A stretch of 6,608 nucleotides of DNA from M3007 sp046155725 (GTDB taxonomy: Bacteria > Bacteroidota > Bacteroidia > Chitinophagales > Saprospiraceae): the NCBI GenBank assembly GCA_046155725.1, contig JBJXFT010000425.1, forward strand, positions 1-6,608, read 5' to 3'. The notes below the pieces were generated by a model. That model searched no databases. It saw only the letters and a program-made list of their open reading frames with translations, and was not told the origin of the DNA. Positions 1-4,745 of the stretch are shown in pieces. The position numbers and the translations under genes are program-made. Numbering within the stretch: position 1 is the first letter of the stretch; each line of letters opens with the position of its first letter.

Positions 1-278
1 TGCCCGCGCACGAAGCCGCGCTGCACGGTTGGCTCTCTGCCGATGGCGATTTATTTTGGCCTAATTTGCGCCGTGTTTCGGCTTTTCAATTTGAAAATTT
101 TGTGCCCATGGTTCCGCAAACGGTGCAAGGTTTTTGGAAAAAAAACCTTGAGAACGAGGAGTTTGCCCTCAAGATATGTGGCGCGGGCGGGGGCGGGTTT
201 GTGCTGGGTTTTGCACGGAGCGCCGAAACGGTGCAGGCATTGGCGGAGGAATTTCAAATCACACTTCCCCTCTCTTAA
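1..278 (+). CDS. GHMP kinase C-terminal part, probable mevalonate kinase (5' end outside window)
   Basis: This is the last ~91 codons of a gene read in the frame starting at position 3 and ending at TAA 276-278. The fragment carries the glycine-rich C-terminal GHMP-kinase motif KICGAGGGGFVLGFAR (about positions 168-215), which forms part of the nucleotide/substrate site in this superfamily. The preceding text, FENFVPMVPQTVQGFWKKNL, resembles what I recall of Bacteroidota mevalonate kinase homologues, which phosphorylate mevalonate with ATP in the cytoplasm for isoprenoid precursors. Other GHMP kinases (phosphomevalonate kinase, sugar kinases) share the motif, so the substrate is an inference. 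The N-terminal ATP-binding motif lies outside the window. The gene is followed by 108 bp of palindromic spacer before the permease, so co-transcription is uncertain. Confidence 0.75.
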   Translation, partial: PAHEAALHGWLSADGDLFWPNLRRVSAFQFENFVPMVPQTVQGFWKKNLENEEFALKICGAGGGGFVLGFARSAETVQALAEEFQITLPLS

Positions 279-292
279 AGTGGGAGCGCGAG

Positions 293-376
293 GAGGGAGC
301 GCGGGGTTCAGCCCGCGTATAAAACAAATATTGACGCGGGCTGAACCCCGCACCCCCTCAAACCCCGCGCTCCCTC
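293..376. repeat. Two overlapping perfect inverted repeats before the permease start
   Basis: An 18-bp arm at 301-318 (GCGGGGTTCAGCCCGCGT) is the exact reverse complement of 334-351, around a 15-nt AT-rich loop. A second pair, 293-308 with 361-376, is perfect over 16 bp. The two helices compete for 301-308, because AACCCCGC occurs both at 344-351 and 361-368. No T-run follows, so a classical intrinsic terminator is not evident. The distal arm ends 10 nt before the permease ATG. It could be a REP-like repeat, a terminator of the kinase transcript, or a structure that affects permease translation. The pairing is seen directly; the role is not known. Confidence 0.7.
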
Positions 377-386
377 ACACACACAA

Positions 387-1622
387 ATGTCAAAAAAAGC
401 CGCCCTCTGGTTTCTTGGCTTCCTGCTTTTTCTGGCCCTCTTCCGAGGTGTCATCGCCAACGGCCGGCCCTTGTATTGCCGCATCGGGGGAGAGGCGTAT
501 TGGCCGGGGCTTCAAGCGGTTTTTGCTGACCCGCCTGCGCAGTTTCGTTCGCCTGCGCTGAATGCGATTGCGCAAAAATCGCAGTACGAGGCATGGAAGG
601 ATTTTTCCAACTACGATGAGCCGCCAGTGTTTGCCCTCATCCCGTTCTCGCCGGGGGAGTTTTCTTCGCGCCAACTTTCAAGCCTGTTGCCTCCGGGAGC
701 GGTGCAGCCGGGTCTTGCGCCGCGCTTTCGGCATTGGCTCGGCACGGACACGGATGGGCGCGATGTGGCGGCCACGCTCGTGTCGGGCGCACGGGTGGCG
801 CTCCTCACGGGCAGCGTGTACATGGGAATGGCACTGCTTATCGGGCTGACGCTGGGCACGGTGGCGGGCTATTTTGGCGACGAGCGTTTGCGGGTGCGCC
901 GGGGCCGGCTTTGGTTGACGGCACTGGGCATACCTGTGGCGTTTTTCTGCGCTTTTGTGGTGCGGCAATACGAAATCGCTGTGGCCGAAACCTCGTCCGT
1001 TTGGGTGCAAAGCATCGGGATTTTCTTGGGCATCATTTTGATTTTCAATGCGCTGGGCTGGGCAGCGAGCCGACTGCCTTTTTTCTCCAAACCCGTTTCG
1101 GTGCCTGCCGATTTTGCCATCATGCGCTTGGCAGAGGTGTTCAGCGCGCTCCCAAGGCTCATCGTAATCATTGCTCTTTCGGTGCTGATGCAAAGGCAGA
1201 GCGAGTCTATTTGGCTGCTCATTGCGCTCATCGGGGTCATGAGTTGGACGGGGGTGGCGCGTTTTGTGCGGGCCGAACTTTTGCGGGTGCGCGAACTGGA
1301 CTATGTGATGGCGGCACGGGGGCTGGGGCTGCCCAATGCGAGCATTTTGCTGCGCCATGCTTTGCCCAATGCGATGCGCCCGGTGTTGGTGGCTTTGGCT
1401 TTTGGGGTAGCCGGGGCGGTGCTTTTGGAAGCCTCACTTTCTTTCCTCGGTTTTGGCGGCGAAGCGCTCAAAGGCATCTCATGGGGGAGCCTGCTGGCAC
1501 GCGAAAATGCCCAAACCAGCCCGGTGAATTCTTGGTGGGTAATGCTGCCGCCAGGGCTGATTATTTGTTTTACGGTTTTGGCTTTCAATGCTTTAGCAGA
1601 TAGCTTTAACGAGGAACGATAA
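387..1622 (+). CDS. ABC transporter permease, OppC/DppC family (peptide/nickel type)
   Basis: This is an inner-membrane permease subunit of a binding-protein-dependent importer for oligopeptides or related substrates, 411 aa. Seen in the protein: an N-terminal membrane segment (about 7-24), a long periplasmic stretch, GTDTDGRDV at 119-127 (the OppC-family hallmark), membrane segments near 137-163, 257-285, 333-353 and 385-404, and the EAA loop that contacts the ATPase (about 296-335, including RELDYVMAARGLGLPNASI). EASLSFLGFG follows at 348-357, as is typical. Family members are usually about 280-350 aa. The excess comes from the long 25-116 loop and an insert at about 165-240 with two further hydrophobic stretches (178-193, 208-226). 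The ATG at 387 fits the membrane anchor; no Shine-Dalgarno is visible. The last four residues (NEER) and the stop come from a heptad repeat. No OppB, OppA or ATPase gene is in the window. The substrate is unknown. Confidence 0.9.
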   Translation: MSKKAALWFLGFLLFLALFRGVIANGRPLYCRIGGEAYWPGLQAVFADPPAQFRSPALNAIAQKSQYEAWKDFSNYDEPPVFALIPFSPGEFSSRQLSSLLPPGAVQPGLAPRFRHWLGTDTDGRDVAATLVSGARVALLTGSVYMGMALLIGLTLGTVAGYFGDERLRVRRGRLWLTALGIPVAFFCAFVVRQYEIAVAETSSVWVQSIGIFLGIILIFNALGWAASRLPFFSKPVSVPADFAIMRLAEVFSALPRLIVIIALSVLMQRQSESIWLLIALIGVMSWTGVARFVRAELLRVRELDYVMAARGLGLPNASILLRHALPNAMRPVLVALAFGVAGAVLLEASLSFLGFGGEALKGISWGSLLARENAQTSPVNSWWVMLPPGLIICFTVLAFNALADSFNEER

Positions 1623-1656
1623 ACGAGGAACGATGAACGATGAACGATGAACGATA
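1608..1656 (+). repeat. Heptad tract, seven 7-bp units (AACGATG type)
   Basis: Seven consecutive 7-nt units begin with AACGA: AACGAGG, AACGATA, AACGAGG, three AACGATG, and AACGATA. The first 15 nt are also the last four codons and the stop of the permease gene. Related tracts occur at 4703-4737 (opposite orientation) and 6296-6330. From memory, such tracts are common between genes in some Bacteroidota; their function is unknown to me. The spacer 1657-1750 beyond it holds only a 10-bp direct repeat, AATCGAATCA (1734-1743 and 1763-1772, the second copy inside the next gene's 3' end), and no clear terminator. Confidence 0.85.
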
Positions 1657-1750
1657 ATGTCATGCCCATTGCTTTTTCTATAATCAACGCAAAGTGGTTT
1701 TGAAAAACGAACTGCGCCCAAGCCTTGATTTCTAATCGAATCAATCGGAT

Positions 1751-2623
1751 TCAATCTTTAAAAATCGAATCATTCGACGATAACAGTCCCACTTTGTCCA
1801 AAACAATTCGTCCTGATTCGTCTTGGCGCAGTGTGCCGCATTCTGCGCTGGGGTCGTGCTCAAAAAAGAGGACGTATCGCTCGCGCAGGGCTTCGGTGAG
1901 CAGGGCGGCTTTTTCTTCCAAAGTTTGCAGGGGCCTGATGTCGTAGGCCATCACGTATGGCATCCCGATGTGCCAGCGCGAGGGCATCGCGTCGGCGCAA
2001 TAGAGCAGTTTTTGGCCCTTGTCCATTTCGATAAGCGGTGCCATCATGGCTTCTGTGTGGCCGTTGAAAAAGCGGACTCGAATGCCGGGGCAGAATTCCA
2101 CATCCTGTTTGACTTCCAAGAAGTTGAGCCTTCCGGCCTCGTGGAGCGGGAGGAAATTTTCCTTCAAAAAAGAGGCGCGTTCGCGTTCGTTGGGGTTCAT
2201 TGCCCAATCGAAATGGGCGCGGTTGGTCCAGTATTGCGCGTTGGGGAAGGCCAGTTCGATTTGGCCAGAATCTTCGTTTTTCCAGAGTGCGCCGCCACAG
2301 TGGTCGAAGTGCAGGTGGGTGAGGAAAACATCGGTCACATCCTCCCGACCCAAGCCTGCTTGAGCGAGCGAGCCAAAGAGCGTTTGCTCGCCATGCGGCA
2401 GGAAGTGGCTGCGGAATTTTTCGTCCTGCTTGTTCCCCATGCCTGTATCAATCACGATGTTGCGCCCGTCGAAGGTTTGCGCCAGCAGCGGGCGCATGGC
2501 CCAAGTGCACATATTCTGCGGGTCGGGCGGGTTGAGTTTTTCCCACATCCGGCGAGGCACTACGCCAAACATGGCACCGCCGTCGAGTTTGAAATTGCCT
2601 GCGTGTAGGGCCGTGATTTTCAT
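1751..2623 (-). CDS. MBL-fold metallo-hydrolase
   Basis: This is a 290-aa cytoplasmic hydrolase of the metallo-beta-lactamase superfamily, substrate unknown. The zinc-binding set is complete: THLHFDH at 102-108 (H103, H105, D107, H108), the GHT histidine H189, D211 in the CAD motif and H256 in FEHDP. Near the N-terminus, IVIDTGMGNK (56-65) is the usual strand-turn before the metal site. The overall pattern matches the quorum-quenching-lactonase/AttM-like and general hydrolase branch, but the sequence does not decide the reaction. I chose the ATG at 2623 (MKITALHAGN). An in-frame TTG at 2650 would add nine residues, but it overlaps the proposed -7 element and precedes the likely transcript start. 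The gene converges with the permease and diverges from the protease gene, so it is probably transcribed alone. Confidence 0.88.
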   Translation of the reverse strand: MKITALHAGNFKLDGGAMFGVVPRRMWEKLNPPDPQNMCTWAMRPLLAQTFDGRNIVIDTGMGNKQDEKFRSHFLPHGEQTLFGSLAQAGLGREDVTDVFLTHLHFDHCGGALWKNEDSGQIELAFPNAQYWTNRAHFDWAMNPNERERASFLKENFLPLHEAGRLNFLEVKQDVEFCPGIRVRFFNGHTEAMMAPLIEMDKGQKLLYCADAMPSRWHIGMPYVMAYDIRPLQTLEEKAALLTEALRERYVLFFEHDPSAECGTLRQDESGRIVLDKVGLLSSNDSIFKD

Positions 2624-2647
2624 GCAAAAAATGTTGGAAAGTAGCGG

Positions 2648-2655
2648 CAAAGGTA
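2648..2655 (-). promoter_or_regulatory. Bacteroidota -7 promoter element for the MBL hydrolase
   Basis: On the minus strand this reads TACCTTTG, an exact match to the Bacteroidota -7 consensus TAnnTTTG. It lies 25 nt upstream of the ATG at 2623. No convincing -33 TTG is found at the expected distance, which is common for weaker promoters. The predicted leader is very short, under 20 nt. Confidence 0.5.
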
Positions 2656-2674
2656 GTTTCCCAAACTGGGTTCT

Positions 2675-2682
2675 TACCTTTG
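2675..2682 (+). promoter_or_regulatory. Bacteroidota -7 promoter element for the aspartic protease
   Basis: On the plus strand this reads TACCTTTG, an exact match to TAnnTTTG and identical to the divergent element at 2648-2655, with 19 bp between them. It places transcription start near 2688-2690. This favours the ATG at 2700 over the in-frame ATG at 2688, which would sit at or before the start site. No clear -33 TTG is visible. Confidence 0.5.
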
Positions 2683-2699
2683 TTCAAATGCTGCAAATC

Positions 2700-3119
2700 A
2701 TGGGGCTCACACACGTCAATGTTACGCTCAACAACTCAGCCGATGTCGAACTGCACCGTCGCAGCATGATTGGCGAGGACGAAATCAGAAGCATCAACAT
2801 CAACTGTCTGGTGGACACCGGCGCGATGACTATGATTATCAACGACGACATCCGCGAAGCACTTGGCTTGTCTGTCATCGGCGAGCGACTTAGTCAAATG
2901 GCCGACGGCAGGAAAATCATGCTCCCCTTGGCTGGGCCGATTGATATCTGGTACGAAGACAGACTTTCTACCACAAATGCACTCGTGGTAAGCGATAATC
3001 TTAGTGAATCCGTGCTGGGGAAAATTCCTTTGGGGGAAATGGACTTGTGGATTCATCCTGCCACCAACCGGCTCACGCCCATTCACCCTGGCGAAGGGCC
3101 GGTGATGATTGTAAAATAA
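2700..3119 (+). CDS. Retropepsin-like (clan AA) aspartic protease
   Basis: This is a 139-aa single-domain protein. The active-site signature is CLVDTGAMTMIIND (36-49), with catalytic Asp39 in DTGA, preceded and followed by hydrophobic strands as in retroviral-type pepsins. A second conserved block, SVLGKIPLGEMDLWI (104-118), corresponds to the strand-helix after the flap region in small bacterial clan AA proteins. Only one DTG is present, so the enzyme would have to work as a homodimer, as known for retropepsins. There is no signal peptide or membrane segment, so a cytoplasmic location is inferred. The substrate is unknown. The start at 2700 is supported by the promoter position; 2688 would add four residues. 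The stop TAA (3117-3119) doubles as the left target duplication of the adjacent palindromic element. No neighbour suggests a partner. Confidence 0.82.
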   Translation: MGLTHVNVTLNNSADVELHRRSMIGEDEIRSININCLVDTGAMTMIINDDIREALGLSVIGERLSQMADGRKIMLPLAGPIDIWYEDRLSTTNALVVSDNLSESVLGKIPLGEMDLWIHPATNRLTPIHPGEGPVMIVK

Positions 3120-3217
3120 GAGCCTATCCGAAAACCTCTCGCCAGCTGACGGAGCTACGTTTACTAAACCTTGGAGGTTTAGTAAACGTAGCGTCGGGCC
3201 GGTTTTCGGATAGGCTC
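3120..3217. mobile_element. Probable MITE with 17-bp terminal inverted repeats and TAA duplications
   Basis: The 98-bp element starts GAGCCTATCCGAAAACC (3120-3136) and ends with its exact reverse complement (3201-3217). It is flanked on both sides by TAA (3117-3119 and 3218-3220). A second perfect palindrome of 18-bp arms lies inside (3154-3171 with 3175-3192, 3-nt centre). It has no coding capacity. Short size, perfect termini and a TNA-type duplication fit a non-autonomous relative of an IS5-family (IS427-group) element; the family assignment is from memory and untested. It fills nearly the whole gap between two convergent genes and would fold into a strong hairpin in both transcripts, so it may also serve as a bidirectional terminator. 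A purely structural terminator or repeat without mobility is the alternative. Confidence 0.6.
3154..3192. terminator. Inner palindrome, possible bidirectional transcription terminator
   Basis: Arms GCTACGTTTACTAAACCT (3154-3171) and its exact reverse complement (3175-3192) enclose TGG. Together with the outer 17-bp arms this forms a long interrupted hairpin between convergent genes ending at 3119 (+) and 3222 (-). There is no T-run directly after the stem, so the terminator role is inferred from location and stability only. Confidence 0.4.
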
Positions 3218-3221
3218 TAAA

Positions 3222-4370
3222 TCACCCCTTCAAAACCTCCCGCGCAATCACCAACTTCTGCACCTCCGAAGTACCCTCCCCAATAGTGCAGAGTTTAGAG
3301 TCGCGGTAGAATTTTTCCACCGGGAAATCCTTCGTGTAGCCGTAGCCGCCGAACACTTGCACGGCATCTGTGCTGACTTGCACGGAGATTTCGGAGGCGT
3401 AATATTTTGCCATGGCGGCCTGTTTCGTACAGTTTTTCCCTGCGTCTTTCAATGCCCCGGCTTGGCGGGTGAGGAGTTCGGCGGCCTCGATTTTGGTCGC
3501 CATGTCAGCCAATTTGAACGAAATGCCCTGAAACTGCGAGATGGGCTGGCCGAACTGGTGGCGCTCTTTCGAGTATTTCACGGAGGCTTCGTAGGCACCT
3601 TTGGCGATGCCCAGCCCAAGCGACGCAATGCTGATGCGCCCGCCATCGAGGATTTTCATGGATTGGATAAAGCCCTCGCCTTCCGCGCCCAGCACTTGGC
3701 TTTCGTGAATGCGGCAATTGTCAAAAATCATCTCTGCCGTCTCGCTGGCGCGCATTCCGAGTTTGTTTTCCTTCTTCCCGGCATTGAAGCCGGGCGTTCC
3801 GCGCTCCACCACAAAGGCCGTCATGCCACGACTGTCGAGCGGTTCGCCTGTCCGGGCGATTACCACGGCGACATGACCGCTCTTGCCGTGCGTGATCCAG
3901 GATTTTGTGCCGTTCAGCACCCAATGATCGCCGTCGCGGGCGGCGGTGCATTGCATCCGCATGGCATCGGAGCCGGTGTTTGGCTCCGTGAGGCCCCATG
4001 CGCCGATCCATTTGCCGGAAGCGAGGAGCGGGAGGTATTTGCGCTTTTGCGCCTCGTTGCCAAATGACAGGATATGGTTGGTGCAAAGCGAGTTGTGCGC
4101 CGCCACGCTCAGCCCGATGGAGCCGCAGACTTTGGCGATTTCTTCGATGACGGTGATGTATTCCTGATAGCCAAGGCCCGCGCCGCCGTATTCTTCCGGC
4201 ACAATGACCCCGAGAAAACCTTGCTCGCCCATGCGGTGGAACATATCCATCGGAAAGTGTTGGCTCTCGTCCCACTCCATCACATGGGGACGAATGTGGG
4301 CTTCGGCAAAATCGTGTGCGCTCTGGCGGATCAGTTGGAGATTCTCAAAACGTTCGGCGGCTTTTCCCAT
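3222..4370 (-). CDS. Acyl-CoA dehydrogenase, short/branched-chain type
   Basis: This is a 382-aa FAD-dependent flavoenzyme that introduces the alpha-beta double bond into an acyl-CoA thioester and passes electrons to electron-transfer flavoprotein. Length and order match the family: an N-terminal helical domain (about 6-120), a middle beta domain with signature GLTEPNTGSDAMR (126-138) and KSWITHGK (156-163), and a C-terminal helical domain with RHQFGQPISQFQ (270-281) and QVFGGYGYTKDFPVEKFYRD (338-357). The catalytic base is expected at E365 in IGEGTSEVQ (363-371); most relatives have Tyr where this has Gly364. Chain-length specificity cannot be read from the sequence. The ATG at 4370 (MGKAAERFEN) is chosen because the upstream in-frame codons to 4430 fall in an AT-rich repeat array and do not look like the family. 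It is divergent from glyQS and convergent with the protease. Confidence 0.93.
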   Translation of the reverse strand: MGKAAERFENLQLIRQSAHDFAEAHIRPHVMEWDESQHFPMDMFHRMGEQGFLGVIVPEEYGGAGLGYQEYITVIEEIAKVCGSIGLSVAAHNSLCTNHILSFGNEAQKRKYLPLLASGKWIGAWGLTEPNTGSDAMRMQCTAARDGDHWVLNGTKSWITHGKSGHVAVVIARTGEPLDSRGMTAFVVERGTPGFNAGKKENKLGMRASETAEMIFDNCRIHESQVLGAEGEGFIQSMKILDGGRISIASLGLGIAKGAYEASVKYSKERHQFGQPISQFQGISFKLADMATKIEAAELLTRQAGALKDAGKNCTKQAAMAKYYASEISVQVSTDAVQVFGGYGYTKDFPVEKFYRDSKLCTIGEGTSEVQKLVIAREVLKG

Positions 4371-4381
4371 GACTTGATTTA

Positions 4382-4421
4382 AGTAGAATGTGATAATTAG
4401 CCAATCTGCTAATGTGCTAAT
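4382..4421 (-). repeat. 8-bp periodic array upstream of the acyl-CoA dehydrogenase
   Basis: Five consecutive 8-nt units each end in AAT on the plus strand: AGTAGAAT, GTGATAAT, TAGCCAAT, CTGCTAAT and GTGCTAAT. Read on the minus strand these are ATTAGCAC-like units. The array sits 12 nt before the acyl-CoA dehydrogenase start, inside its probable leader. I recall ATTAGCAC-type arrays between genes in other Bacteroidota. No function is assigned. Confidence 0.6.
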
Positions 4422-4546
4422 TCCCAACAAGATGCCGCATATCTTAGGCTAAACTAATTTAGGCGACGTACTTATTTGAAAACGCTGTAGTGAAAAGGGT
4501 GGCGCGAAATTCATTGCGCCCAAATGGTGAAGGCAAAAATGCGGCT

Positions 4547-4554
4547 CAAAAGTA
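4547..4554 (-). promoter_or_regulatory. Candidate -7 element for the acyl-CoA dehydrogenase
   Basis: The minus strand reads TACTTTTG, an exact match to TAnnTTTG. It would give a leader of about 170 nt containing the 8-bp array. No -33 TTG is evident at the expected spacing, so this could be a chance match in a 375-bp region. Confidence 0.3.
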
Positions 4555-4606
4555 GGCCGACTCTTTGGAACGGAGGTAGGCTTTCTGCCGAAAACCCTTC
4601 GTTTCA

Positions 4607-4637
4607 GCAGGGACACTTTTTCAAAAAGTGTCCCTGC
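4607..4637. repeat. Palindrome with 15-bp arms between divergent genes
   Basis: GCAGGGACACTTTTT (4607-4621) and its exact reverse complement (4623-4637) are separated by one C. It lies between the candidate divergent promoters for the acyl-CoA dehydrogenase (4547-4554) and glyQS (4655-4662). It could be an operator for a dimeric regulator or a dispersed palindromic repeat. A terminator is less likely because no gene reads into it. Apart from this and the separately listed sites, 4371-4745 holds no gene I can support. Confidence 0.6.
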
Positions 4638-4654
4638 ACCTTCGCCGCTTTTCC

Positions 4655-4662
4655 CATCTTTG
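4655..4662 (+). promoter_or_regulatory. Candidate -7 element for glyQS
   Basis: CATCTTTG matches TAnnTTTG except for the first base and is followed by C, as often seen. It would give a leader of about 75 nt that contains a heptad tract and a 17-codon open frame. No -33 TTG is found. The support is weak. Confidence 0.3.
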
Positions 4663-4702
4663 CGGCTCTTTTTTAGGAAAATAAGATGAATCTGCTGTCA
4701 CG

Positions 4703-4737
4703 CATTGTTCATCGTTTATCGTTCATCATTCATCACT
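4703..4737 (-). repeat. Heptad tract, five units, inverted, before glyQS
   Basis: On the plus strand the units are CATTGTT, CATCGTT, TATCGTT, CATCATT and CATCACT. On the minus strand these are AACAATG, AACGATG, AACGATA and the degenerate AATGATG and AGTGATG. It is the same repeat as at 1608-1656 and 6296-6330 but in opposite orientation. It ends 8 nt before the glyQS ATG, so it is probably transcribed in the leader. Confidence 0.8.
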
Positions 4738-4745
4738 GACTAATA

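Noticed and set aside
43..561. A 172-codon frame from the kinase end into the permease
   Set aside because: It crosses the inverted repeats, is Arg/Cys-rich and is in the wrong frame for both flanking genes, each of which has clear motifs.
678..1603. Long open frames on both strands overlapping the permease (for example 734-1603 plus, 678-1358 minus)
   Set aside because: They are shadows of the permease gene. Their composition (His/Arg/Gln- or Gly/Ala/Cys-rich) is not protein-like, and the permease frame carries all the family motifs.
1608..1656. CRISPR-like array
   Set aside because: The units are 7 bp with no spacers, and there are no cas genes.
1823..2608. A 261-codon plus-strand frame opposite the MBL hydrolase
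   Set aside because: The minus-strand frame contains the full zinc-ligand set and a clean start. The plus frame has no recognisable domain.
3483..3510. Gly364 in place of the usual Tyr before the catalytic Glu of the acyl-CoA dehydrogenase as a sign of inactivity
   Set aside because: The Glu, the GTSE stretch and both family signatures are intact, so a functional enzyme is more likely. Substitution at this neighbour does not by itself imply loss of activity.
4371..4745. tRNA, riboswitch or T-box in the glyQS upstream region
   Set aside because: I found no cloverleaf, no T-box consensus and no glycine-riboswitch core. The visible structure is short repeats and a palindrome.
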